Positions 51,199-59,132 of a stretch of 64,000 nucleotides of DNA are shown here, piece after piece. This stretch comes from B10-G9 sp963712165. Its GTDB lineage: Bacteria; Chloroflexota; Anaerolineae; Anaerolineales; UBA11858. The notes beneath the pieces were generated by a model. The model made no database searches. It saw only the letters and a list, made by a program, of their open reading frames with translations, and was not told the origin of the DNA. The translations under genes and the position numbers were made by a program. The number at the start of each line of letters is the position of its first letter. Within the stretch, counting starts at the first letter, position 1. The stretch lies in the NCBI GenBank assembly GCA_963712165.1, contig CAVQGY010000003.1, positions 186,001 through 250,000 of the forward strand, in the 5' to 3' direction.

Positions 51199-52650
51199 TT
51201 ATGGTTGATAACTGTTGGATTGGAAGCGTCCGCCCCAATCAATTGGATCGCCGTAATAGCCCAGGGCTTCCCAATCCATTCTGCCTTCCGGACCGTGACA
51301 TTGGTCACAAGTTAAAGCTTCTTTTGCGGCGCTGACCATGTGCGTTGTTGGCCAATACATCTCTGTTTCTGTGAAACCGTATTGCCCACTGTAATCCAGT
51401 CCGATGATATCGGAACCAAGCTGCAGAGCCAGATTCCAATCAAATTCCTGCCAGAATCCACCTTCACCTGCTGTCTTAGGCTGAAGAAGAATATTGTTGA
51501 CAGTATCATATGGCTGTTTCGCCAGGTGCACTTTGAAGGGGAAGATCTTGGCGGAATTGTCTTCGATATCTCCATCTGGCAGGTTGATAGAGACAATCTG
51601 CCCGGGATCTATCAGGTCTCCCAGAAGATAACGTTCGGCCACACCCCCGTTGTACCAGCGGTAAATAGGAGTGAAATTGGCTTCGTAAACAAAACTGCCC
51701 TTGATCTTCAAATAAGTATGTAAGCTCTCTTCGATCTCATCGCTGCCGGCTGTTGACCAATCCCAGTACATTTTTGTCGCGTCCCTGGTGGCAGCATTGG
51801 GGATGTGGCAAGTCTGGCAGGCTACAGAGTCCACATGAGAGTTGATCCGATCGTCTTCATGGAGATCTTCGGCGTGGCAGTCTGTGCAGTAGATCTGGTT
51901 GGTATCATCCAGGCTGACGGAGATCGATCGACCGGTTATCTGGTGGTCTTCTGTTTGATGGCAGTCCGTACATAAAAAGTCATGTTCTCCCATGTGGATA
52001 TCCACATTGGAAGGTGGGAAATACAGGGTCTCATCAAGATCACCGTGTTTGACTGCATTGCCGCCTCCCCCATTGAAATGGCAGCTGCCGCAGTTTTCGC
52101 GAGTGGGTTCAGCAACGCTGCGGGCGACATCAAGCAGATCCACACCCTCCACAGGCTGGCCAGCATAACCCTTGACGTAAGCGCCAGTATTATCGTGGCA
52201 AACCAGGCAGTCAATATTCTGTTCCTGGCTGAAATCAAAATTAGCGTCTTCCCAGCCATATCCTGCGTGGCAGGATGTGCAGCTTGGCCAGTTACCTTGG
52301 ATGCCAATGCAGAAATTGTTGATGGCATTCTTTTTGCCTACAGTCACTGTGCCATCCCTGTCTTCCAGTTGATAAGGCTGACTCTCCCAGGTCCAATGAG
52401 CTGTCCCCATCACTTCCTGGGCCGCATCCTCATGGCATTCCAGGCAGGCCCGGGTGACTTCAGAACCAGTTTCGAAAGGTCCCTGGATGATATCTGAGTG
52501 ATCCGTATGCGGGATGCGCAAGGGAACGTTTTCCCAGGGATCCCTGCTGACAGGTTTATCTGCCCCTGGTAAAAAGATCACCAGGGGTATGATGATGAGT
52601 CCGGCGATGAGTACAACGCCAAACAACCAACCATATTTGGATGCTGTCAT
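51199..52650 (-). CDS. otr: octahaem c-type cytochrome, tetrathionate reductase family (OTR)
   Basis: A 483-residue periplasmic-side cytochrome anchored by an N-terminal helix (residues 7-27). It has eight CxxCH motifs at about residues 69, 124, 148, 187, 227, 255, 278 and 448. The opening HTDHSDIIQGPFETGSEVTRACLECH and VMGTAHWTWES are the signature of octahaem tetrathionate reductase of Shewanella, whose purified form reduces tetrathionate, and also nitrite and hydroxylamine. The long haem-free stretch between haems seven and eight is family-typical. The substrate in this organism is inference; the sulfur genes around it favour a sulfur oxyanion. It overlaps arsR by 4 bases. Confidence 0.9.
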   Translation of the reverse strand: MTASKYGWLFGVVLIAGLIIIPLVIFLPGADKPVSRDPWENVPLRIPHTDHSDIIQGPFETGSEVTRACLECHEDAAQEVMGTAHWTWESQPYQLEDRDGTVTVGKKNAINNFCIGIQGNWPSCTSCHAGYGWEDANFDFSQEQNIDCLVCHDNTGAYVKGYAGQPVEGVDLLDVARSVAEPTRENCGSCHFNGGGGNAVKHGDLDETLYFPPSNVDIHMGEHDFLCTDCHQTEDHQITGRSISVSLDDTNQIYCTDCHAEDLHEDDRINSHVDSVACQTCHIPNAATRDATKMYWDWSTAGSDEIEESLHTYLKIKGSFVYEANFTPIYRWYNGGVAERYLLGDLIDPGQIVSINLPDGDIEDNSAKIFPFKVHLAKQPYDTVNNILLQPKTAGEGGFWQEFDWNLALQLGSDIIGLDYSGQYGFTETEMYWPTTHMVSAAKEALTCDQCHGPEGRMDWEALGYYGDPIDWGGRFQSNSYQP

Positions 52651-53003
52651 AAGCTATCCTTCTCCATCGATTGAGTTTGATTAACAAGGTCGGCTTGTTG
52701 AGCCATTTGATCTAGCATCACATTACGCAGCAAGTCCAGTGCTTCGAGGAATCGATCATCCGTCAAGGTGTAGATCACCTGGGATCCATCGCGCTCGGAT
52801 CGGATCATGCCCCGCTCCTTGAGCACTTTGAGGTGACGCGATGCTGCTGATTGGCTGATGCCAACGGTTTCCGCCAGGCTATTGACGTTGCGAGTTTCCT
52901 CCGCGATAGCGTAAAGCAGCAGAATGCGGTGGGGGTCTGAAATTGCCGAACAGATCCGGGCATGCAAATGATTGATTTCTTGGGAAAGATTACTATTCTT
53001 CAT
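52647..53003 (-). CDS. ArsR-family transcriptional regulator heading the otr operon
   Basis: A 118-residue winged-helix repressor. The core is ISDPHRILLLYAIAEETRNVNSLAETVGISQSAASRHLKVLKERGMIRSERDGSQVIYTL, with SQSAASRHL as recognition helix. There is no cysteine at all, so it is not a classic ArsR/SmtB metal sensor or a two-Cys persulfide sensor of the BigR/SqrR type. Its stop overlaps the otr start as ATGA, so it leads and probably controls the five-gene operon. The signal could be a sulfur species, redox or another ligand; none is visible. Confidence 0.9.
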   Translation of the reverse strand: MKNSNLSQEINHLHARICSAISDPHRILLLYAIAEETRNVNSLAETVGISQSAASRHLKVLKERGMIRSERDGSQVIYTLTDDRFLEALDLLRNVMLDQMAQQADLVNQTQSMEKDSL

Positions 53004-53009
53004 TTTGAC

Positions 53010-53024
53010 ATATGTGCATATATG
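53010..53024. promoter_or_regulatory. candidate ArsR operator (ATATGTGCATATATG)
   Basis: ATATG-TG-CATAT at 53010-53021 is a perfect five-base inverted repeat and overlaps CATATATG (53017-53024). It is 7 bases upstream of the arsR start, where an autorepressor would act. ArsR-family sites often contain ATA-rich palindromes. Confidence 0.5.
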
Positions 53025-53070
53025 AATATCTCAATTGTGAATAATATAACATGATAGTGGGAAAAAATAG

Positions 53071-53106
53071 GTGACAAATGTCACAAACTACATATAGGTT
53101 TGTGAC
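53071..53106. promoter_or_regulatory. stacked palindromes upstream of the arsR-otr operon, one CRP/FNR-like
   Basis: GTGACAAATGTCAC (53071-53084) is a perfect six-base inverted repeat with two central bases; with flanks it reads GGTGA-N6-TCACA, matching nine of ten positions of the CRP/HcpR-type half sites. Overlapping it, GTCACAAAC (53080-53088) and GTTTGTGAC (53098-53106) form a perfect nine-base inverted repeat with nine bases between. They lie 68-103 bases upstream of arsR, suited for an activator. A Crp/Fnr-family protein is a guess. Confidence 0.6.
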
Positions 53107-53170
53107 GAGAGTATGCATTGATTTTTCTTATGAATTGGCGGTCGTGTAGATCGGTGATTTCAGTGAGTGA

Positions 53171-54088
53171 TTATGACCTGAGGGCGCTCTGCTGGATTTC
53201 CTCTCCGGCATTGATGATATAGTCCCAAAATGCATCCCTGGCAGCGGTTGTAAGTTGGGTCCGGTCCCGGACAATGACCAATTTCTGGACGATCTGCAGA
53301 TCCTTGACTGAAATGGTGGCAACCTTGCTGATCGTGGAAGCAATGATCTTGGGGCTGAAGCTTAATCCCAGACCCTTCTCAACGGAGAGGGCAATGGCTT
53401 CGGCATTGCTCAAGGTCAGAAAAGAGTCCAGCTGGAGCAGGGAAAGGTTTTTCTCTGCCAGAGCTGAATTGACCTGAAGGTAAGTGTCGGTATTTCCCCC
53501 AGGCAGGATAAATGTTTCTGTCAGCAGCTCCTCGACTTCAATTTCATCCCTCTTTGCCCAGGGGTGGTCCTGAGGGGCAATCAGCACAATTTCCTCTTGA
53601 AGGATCTCTGCTACTTCGAAGCAGGGTTCGATTGTTTTTCCTTGAGTTGTAAAAAGGAAATGCAGATTGCCATTGCGGAGACTCTCAATAGGTGTATCGC
53701 AAAAATCTGTCAGACAGCTGATAGTTACTTCTGGATAGAGATCATGGAATTTTGCGAAATAGGAAGGAAGGATGTACCTCCCTGAGGTGGCGTTGCAGCC
53801 GATATCAATGCGGCCCTTAATATACCCCTTGAGTGAGGACATGGCTTCGTTTATGCGGGTGCTCTGTTTGACGAATTGCTGAGCGAGGGGAATGAGCACG
53901 CGGCCAGCATCGGATAGGATCAGAGAGCGTCCCTGGCGGATGAACAGCTCTTCACCGAAATGCTTTTCCAGCGCGCGAATATGCTGGCTTATGCTGGGCT
54001 GGCTCATATGCAAGCGTTCGGCTGCCTGTGTGAAATTCAGAGTCTCGGAAGCGACCAGGAAGATGTTGAGCTGGTGGGCATCTAACAT
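53171..54088 (-). CDS. LysR-family transcriptional regulator (CysB/CbbR-like)
   Basis: A LysR protein of about 305 residues. The N-terminal helix-turn-helix is LNIFLVASETLNFTQAAERLHMSQPSISQHIRALEKHFG. The effector domain starts GRIDIGCNATSGRYILPSYFAKFH, close in pattern to CysB, CbbR and YeiE-type regulators of sulfur or electron-acceptor genes. Start: ATG at 54088 opens at the family's typical position; an in-frame ATG at 54130 would put the start inside a likely operator. It stands alone on the minus strand between the two cytochrome operons. It resembles the second LysR at 61057. Confidence 0.88.
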   Translation of the reverse strand: MLDAHQLNIFLVASETLNFTQAAERLHMSQPSISQHIRALEKHFGEELFIRQGRSLILSDAGRVLIPLAQQFVKQSTRINEAMSSLKGYIKGRIDIGCNATSGRYILPSYFAKFHDLYPEVTISCLTDFCDTPIESLRNGNLHFLFTTQGKTIEPCFEVAEILQEEIVLIAPQDHPWAKRDEIEVEELLTETFILPGGNTDTYLQVNSALAEKNLSLLQLDSFLTLSNAEAIALSVEKGLGLSFSPKIIASTISKVATISVKDLQIVQKLVIVRDRTQLTTAARDAFWDYIINAGEEIQQSALRS

Positions 54089-54129
54089 AGATTTATCTGA
54101 TAACAAAGTCGATAATTTATTAGTAATCA

Positions 54130-54147
54130 TTATTATATCCCTAATAA
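54130..54147. promoter_or_regulatory. inverted repeat TTATTA-N6-TAATAA upstream of the LysR gene
   Basis: TTATTA (54130-54135) and TAATAA (54142-54147) form a perfect six-base inverted repeat with six bases between. It has the form of a LysR-type autoregulatory site and lies just before the preferred start at 54088. Confidence 0.45.
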
Positions 54148-54214
54148 ATTGTTATGGAAAGCATATTGAGCTCTCGCTTTTGGGGCTGGATGTTTCCCGG
54201 TCGGCACTGGAATG

Positions 54215-54248
54215 AAATGGCGCTTCAGGTATCGTTGAAGCGCCATTT
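54215..54248. terminator. hairpin after nrfD-like gene
   Basis: Perfect 13-base stem AAATGGCGCTTCA / TGAAGCGCCATTT with an 8-base loop, 24 bases after the stop of the minus-strand NrfD gene. The minus-strand tail has only TTT, so termination may be partial. Confidence 0.65.
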
Positions 54249-54271
54249 TCAGTTCCAATACAATGCCCGGC

Positions 54272-55501
54272 TTAATGGGCTGTTTGGTCGTCCTTGGGGA
54301 AAATTGGCAGGTACCTCACGCCAAAGCTGAACGCGAGTAGGGCATAAGCAATGATCCCCAGGGAAACGATGATCTCGTTCCAGGTTGGTAGGTAGGATGC
54401 AGAGAGAATTCTGCCCAAGACGCCTGGTGACCACTGGGGTGGAGCAACCAATCCGGATAAGGTCACATTCCAGCGGTTGACTGTAACCCCTACGACGATC
54501 GCAGCAAGGGCGAACATGGTGTAGCGGTCGTTTTTTCTGAGCTGGTTGCTCAAGAGGATCACGGCCGGCACAACACCTCCCAGTATTATTTCGATCCACC
54601 AGAATGTCTGTGTGTAAGGTGTGGTGGATTGCAGCAGGGCTAGGGCTTGTGTAGTTCCTGGGGAGTTACTGTAATAGGACGTTGCAGCCCAGTCCCAGAT
54701 CTTGAGGTACAGGTATGCCAGCAAGGCATAACCCGCGATGCGGGATATGTCTGCTTGCAGCTCCCGGCTGATGATCTGGCGGCGATTGAGTTTGCCCACC
54801 AGAATGGTCAGCAGTAGGGTCATGGAGATCCCTCCCGCAACCGCAGAGAGGATGAACATGACCGGTAGGGATGGTTTATACCAGATCGCCCGTCCGGAGA
54901 GGACACCGTATGTGGCCCCCAGGGAGGATTGGTGTAGAAGGGATAATCCCAAGCCGATGGCAGCAAATACCGGGGAAGCTTTATGGATCAGATCCCCATA
55001 TTTGCGGAGCTGCGGCCAGCGATCGAAATATTTACTTTCAAAGAATATTGGTAGAAATTCCAGCACCAGCACGATTGAATAGAGGATCACGCACCAGGTG
55101 ATCTCCCACAGAACCGAGTGAACATTCCAATATACCAGGGGATGCCAGAAACGGTCGGGACGTCCGATATCTATGGCAAGGGCCAGCATAGCGGATGAAT
55201 AACCCAGGAATCCAACAAATACAGCTGCCCTGGCAATGGGTTGATATTTCTTAATCCTGAAGAGGTACACGATTGCAGAGAATGTAAAGGCACCTGCTCC
55301 GGTGGCGATCGAGCTTAGGTCTTGGGTGATCCATAAACCCCAGGGAACCTGGTCTGTCAGTCCGGTCACATGCAAGCCTTTCACGAAGACACGGATTGCG
55401 CCAAACAAGCCAACGGCCAGCATCACTCCCAGGATTCCGATCCAGATCCACCAGGTCCGTTCACGTCTTTCTTTCGGGATGGATAGATTAAAATTCAGCA
55501 T
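54272..55501 (-). CDS. NrfD/PsrC-family quinone-interacting membrane subunit
   Basis: A 409-residue membrane protein with about ten helices. The family features are VPWGLWITQDLSSIATGAGAF near the start (the conserved Trp-Gly and Asp-Leu-Ser helix), DIGRPDRFWHPLVYWNVHSVLWEI, and SPVFAAIGLGLSLLHQSSLGATYG. NrfD-type proteins exchange electrons with menaquinol and hand them to an iron-sulfur subunit. It is directly adjacent (no gap) to the ferredoxin gene and ends the three-gene operon. No molybdenum catalytic subunit is encoded, so the complex resembles Qrc/Tmc-like quinone:cytochrome units rather than complete polysulfide reductase. Confidence 0.92.
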   Translation of the reverse strand: MLNFNLSIPKERRERTWWIWIGILGVMLAVGLFGAIRVFVKGLHVTGLTDQVPWGLWITQDLSSIATGAGAFTFSAIVYLFRIKKYQPIARAAVFVGFLGYSSAMLALAIDIGRPDRFWHPLVYWNVHSVLWEITWCVILYSIVLVLEFLPIFFESKYFDRWPQLRKYGDLIHKASPVFAAIGLGLSLLHQSSLGATYGVLSGRAIWYKPSLPVMFILSAVAGGISMTLLLTILVGKLNRRQIISRELQADISRIAGYALLAYLYLKIWDWAATSYYSNSPGTTQALALLQSTTPYTQTFWWIEIILGGVVPAVILLSNQLRKNDRYTMFALAAIVVGVTVNRWNVTLSGLVAPPQWSPGVLGRILSASYLPTWNEIIVSLGIIAYALLAFSFGVRYLPIFPKDDQTAH

Positions 55502-56344
55502 CTATGCTTCCTCCTTATCAGGGCGAACGTAATGAACTTTGGGTTCAGTCCCAAAATCCTCCCTCAGGCGGAAAGTATCATTATTTTCGACAAATTTGGA
55601 TATCGGACTCTGGGGGTCATTGTGATCCCCGAAGATCCTGGCGTTGACTGGGCAGATATTCACACAGGCCGGAGTGGCAACTCGATCGACACCCGGGACC
55701 AATCCCAGTTCAAGACCTCTGTCGATCCTGTGGCTGCAGAAGGTGCATTTCTCTACTACACCACGAGACCGGCGCTCCACTTCAGCTGATCCCCAGGTGG
55801 GGTGATAAGGATTTTCCTTCTTGGATACCTCCCAGTTGAAGCGTCGGACATCATAAGGACAGGCAACTTCACAATAGCGGCAGCCGATGCAGCGTTTGTA
55901 GTCCATGATCACAATACCATCCGAACGGGTCCAGGTTGCACCCACTGGGCAGACCTTCACGCAGGGAGCTTCCTCGCAATGCAGGCAGGGTCGGGTCATA
56001 AAGAACTCAGTCCCACTTTCCGTTCTCTCGGGGAAGCCTATGTTCCAGCGCATGTCGTCGTCAGGAACATCATTTGTAGCCTGGCAGGCCCAAATGCAGT
56101 ATTGGCAGCCGATACACTTGCTGAGATCGATCCCCATGCACCAATTATGTTCAGATTTTCCTTGATCCTGGTGGGTTCTCTCACCAATACCTTGAATGGC
56201 ATCGGGAGAAAGGGGACCTGATGTGATCAGTTGGGTGAGGACAGCAGCTGCACCAGTGGCACCAGCTATCTGCAGGAAATCCTTCCGTTTTAATAGAGGT
56301 TTCTTCTGGTTGGATTTCTGATCGGATCCCTTTTTAGAGATCAT
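55502..56344 (-). CDS. four-cluster ferredoxin-type subunit (PsrB/NrfC/DsrO-like)
   Basis: A 280-residue iron-sulfur protein with four [4Fe-4S] sites: CIGCQYCIWAC, CLHCEEAPCVKVC, CIGCRYCEVAC and CTFC with CVNIC. The N-terminus LKRKDFLQIAGATGAAA is a Tat-like signal in which the twin arginine is KR rather than RR, so export by Tat is probable but not certain. It would wire NrfD to the octahaem cytochrome. Start: ATG at 56344, overlapping the cytochrome gene by 11 bases; the upstream ATG at 56413 would place extra residues inside that gene. The length is normal. Confidence 0.92.
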   Translation of the reverse strand: MISKKGSDQKSNQKKPLLKRKDFLQIAGATGAAAVLTQLITSGPLSPDAIQGIGERTHQDQGKSEHNWCMGIDLSKCIGCQYCIWACQATNDVPDDDMRWNIGFPERTESGTEFFMTRPCLHCEEAPCVKVCPVGATWTRSDGIVIMDYKRCIGCRYCEVACPYDVRRFNWEVSKKENPYHPTWGSAEVERRSRGVVEKCTFCSHRIDRGLELGLVPGVDRVATPACVNICPVNARIFGDHNDPQSPISKFVENNDTFRLREDFGTEPKVHYVRPDKEEA

Positions 56345-57359
56345 TTTTTTCTTCCTCCTCGTCGGTCCGTCCACGCAGGTTCGCGCCAACGATCCAGGCT
56401 GTGCTGCCGCCAAGGACCAAACCGATCACTGCGCCCTGAAACAGGTTGCTGACCCGGCTGCTAGCCAGAGCGGTCTCCAGTGCCTGGATCTGCTGGTTGG
56501 AACTCAGTTCACTTTCGAGGGGGTCTTCGATCAGTGGTCGAGCGCCTTCTGTTTGCTCTGTACTTTCAGTTGTTTCGTCCTGAGCATGGAACGTTCCTGA
56601 TGCGCCATTTTCATAACCAGGCAATACGAACCCAGCGTGTAATGCGTCTGTGTGACAAGCAACACAGGTCTGGGGTGAAATCGTGAATCCATGTCCAGTA
56701 GGAACGATGCCATCTTCTGGAGCTACATCAGGTGGAATCACCAGTGCATGGCAATCTACACAGCCGATATTCTGTTGAACATGAAGGTCATTCAGGTAAT
56801 CGCCCATTCCTTCCTTGTGACAGTTGATGCATAAATCATCTGGATTAGGAAAGAGCGGTTTTTGGCTGTGAGGATCATGGCAGTCCATGCAATCTACATT
56901 TCCCGAGGCATGGCCAGTGCTGCGCCATTCACTCAGCGTTGTTGTATGGCAGGAACCGCAGTAATAAGTATCAACGATGGTTGGTACAGCTTGATCGGGG
57001 TGATTGGTGGTGACTGTGCCATGACAGGATTGGCAAGATACACCCTCGGTTTCATATTCACCGGTCGATGATATGTAATTCGTAGTGTGGCAGGACAAGC
57101 AGGTGTTCGGTGTCCCTAACCCGACCCATTGCTCCTGGAAATAAGGATCGTCATAGGCATGGGCATGAGGGCTTGGAGACCAGCTCCCAGCCACGTCCCG
57201 ATGGCATTTAACACAATCATTGTCTGTAAGTATTTCCTCAGGGGGATCATCCCCTTGAGGATTTGGAGCTGCAAAGACAATCCCAGTAAATAGGAATGTG
57301 GCCAGAAATCCCACAATCAGGCCGGATACAAGGGCAGGGGAATACTTTCTCTTTGTCAT
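56334..57359 (-). CDS. octahaem cytochrome c with C-terminal membrane anchor
   Basis: A 341-residue protein. The signal peptide (about 1-31, ending FTGIVFA) is followed by eight CxxCH motifs: CVKCH (49), CLSCH, CQSCH, CGSCH, CMDCH, CINCH, CVDCH and CVACH. A Pro/Glu/Thr-rich region and a final helix (NLFQGAVIGLVLGGSTAWIVG, about 305-325) anchor it, so the haems face outside. Its size and layout resemble the multihaem subunit of Qrc, Nrf-type and alternative complex III modules. It leads the operon with the ferredoxin and NrfD genes; together they likely form a quinol:cytochrome c electron path. Confidence 0.9.
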   Translation of the reverse strand: MTKRKYSPALVSGLIVGFLATFLFTGIVFAAPNPQGDDPPEEILTDNDCVKCHRDVAGSWSPSPHAHAYDDPYFQEQWVGLGTPNTCLSCHTTNYISSTGEYETEGVSCQSCHGTVTTNHPDQAVPTIVDTYYCGSCHTTTLSEWRSTGHASGNVDCMDCHDPHSQKPLFPNPDDLCINCHKEGMGDYLNDLHVQQNIGCVDCHALVIPPDVAPEDGIVPTGHGFTISPQTCVACHTDALHAGFVLPGYENGASGTFHAQDETTESTEQTEGARPLIEDPLESELSSNQQIQALETALASSRVSNLFQGAVIGLVLGGSTAWIVGANLRGRTDEEEEKNDL

Positions 57360-57536
57360 TTGGTTGAACCTCTCTCTAGCAAACTGAATCCTATCTTAGA
57401 TATTGTGAATGTTAGCACATAACCTATAACAAAAACAGTTAACTTGGCAGCTGATTGATAGCTTTATATTATGAACCCGATAAGAAAAAACAATAAGTAA
57501 ATGTAATAAAAACTACGCATTTGCATGATATTTGTT

Positions 57537-57542
57537 TATAAT
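57537..57542 (+). promoter_or_regulatory. candidate -10 box (TATAAT) of the dodecahaem lipoprotein operon
   Basis: TATAAT lies 60 bases before the ATG at 57603 in a 243-base AT-rich divergent gap. The -35 position (TACGCA) is poor, which fits dependence on an activator. The rest of the gap shows no clear feature. Confidence 0.45.
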
Positions 57543-57602
57543 GTGTGTTATACATAGTGAAAAAAAGCACAACATGGCGAATTATCCGATTGGGACCTCA
57601 CG

Positions 57603-59078
57603 ATGAAAAACAAACAACTTCAATCCAATTATCACAGATCCATGGTGATTGGGCTGTTCCTGGTCTTCTTGACAAGTTGCCAGACTGAATCGATGTCTGG
57701 AGTAGAACAAAGAACAGAGCCCACCCCCAAATCTTCTGAGCCTACTCAAACCATGGAGATGGTTTCAAGTTTGAATGCAGAAGAATCCCTGACACCTGAA
57801 ATCAACGATGAATGTGTTTCTTGCCATATTGATAAACAAGCGTTAATTGATACGGCTAAACCTGTTGTACTACTGGAATCGGAAAACTCCGGGGAAGGTT
57901 GAGGAGGAGAGGTGGCTCCGTTGGAGCCTTGGGAAAAAGTGTTGATAGACGCTGAAGCTTTTGCAGATACCATTCATGGCTACCTTGAATGTCAGGAATG
58001 CCACCAGGGAGTCCAATCCCCTGATAAAGACTTGGCTCATACAGATCTGGTCACTCATCCTAGTGATGATCCAGAAACTTATTGCGGAGATTGCCATCCA
58101 AATTTGACTTCAACTGCAGCTAATAGTTTACATGCCAGCCTGGATGGTTATTGGACCGTTCTACAAACCCGTGGTGTTCCCCAAGATCATCCCCCATCCC
58201 AGGAAATGTTTGGAAACCATTGTGAAAGCTGCCATGCCTCCTGCGGCGACTGCCATGTCAGCCGGCCCACTTCAGTGGCTGGAGGGTTCATTGATGGTCA
58301 TGTCTTTCAGGCAGAACCTTCGATGACCAATAACTGCACTGCCTGCCACGGAAGTCGGGTTGGCAATGAATACTTGGGAAAACATGAAGATCTGAAAGCA
58401 GATGTGCATTTCCGGCAGGGGCGAATGACATGTATTGACTGCCATACCGGGCAGGAAATGCATGGGGAGGAACCCAATTGCCAGGATTGCCATATCACCT
58501 CGAATGAAAACGGAATAACTCCTCCGGACCATCGTTATACTGGTCTGCAATCTCCCAGCTGTGTGAGCTGTCATGCCTCGGTAGCTGCCGGAAATGATGG
58601 CATACCAATGCATGAAGACCACTCTGGTACCTTATCCTGCCAGGTCTGTCACTCCGTCTCTTATACCAGTTGTGACGGCTGCCATGTCTCACTGAGTGAG
58701 CAATCTGGAAGCCCGATTTTTGCCACGGAAGGATCATATTTGGGGTTTTACATCGGCAAGAATCCTATTCAGAGCTATGCCAGGCCCTTTGAATTTGTCA
58801 CTGTCCGCCATGTGCCAATTTCGGCCACAAGTTTCGATTATTACGAAACGGGTCTGGTATCCAATTTCTCTGCCAAAGAAACCTGGGTCTATACAACACC
58901 GCACAATATTCAAAGAATAACGCCCTTGACGGAAACCTGTGAAGACTGTCCAGAGAGTGCAGCATGTTTGAACTGTCATGGATCCTCGGAATATTTCCTG
59001 ACCGCGGATAAAGTTGAACCAGATGAGCGCATTGCTAATCGGGACGTCATTGTGGATGTAATCCCTTCCTTACCTTAG
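57603..59078 (+). CDS. dodecahaem c-type lipoprotein with in-frame TGA at codon 100
   Basis: A multihaem cytochrome split by one in-frame TGA (57900-57902). The first 99 codons encode a lipoprotein signal (lipobox Cys26 in FLTSC), a linker and one haem motif (CVSCH, residue 71). The same frame continues after the TGA for 391 codons with eleven more CxxCH motifs, no signal of its own, and then a haem-free part. Without export, the second part could not receive haem, so the two halves belong together. Possible explanations are a TGG-to-TGA mutation or error, selenocysteine insertion (a hairpin follows, see findings), or reinitiation at GTG 57912, preceded by GGAGGAGAG. The four-rhodanese gene follows after 54 bases. 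Confidence 0.85.
57914..57928 (+). other. hairpin GGCTCC-GTT-GGAGCC just after the in-frame TGA
   Basis: A perfect six-base-pair stem with loop GTT. The loop begins with G and lies 17-20 bases after the TGA, within the known distance range of bacterial SECIS elements (about 16-37 bases). The stem is short and could be chance; it also covers the region after the alternative GTG start. Confidence 0.5.
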
Positions 59079-59132
59079 TTAAGAAGGGTTGTTCATTACA
59101 TTAGATAAGAATAGCAGATAAAGGAGAGAAAG

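Noticed and set aside
57912..59078. Independent cytochrome gene starting at GTG 57912
   Set aside because: It would lack a signal peptide, so haem could not be attached. The same frame continues from a lipoprotein start, so a single interrupted gene is preferred, though reinitiation remains possible.
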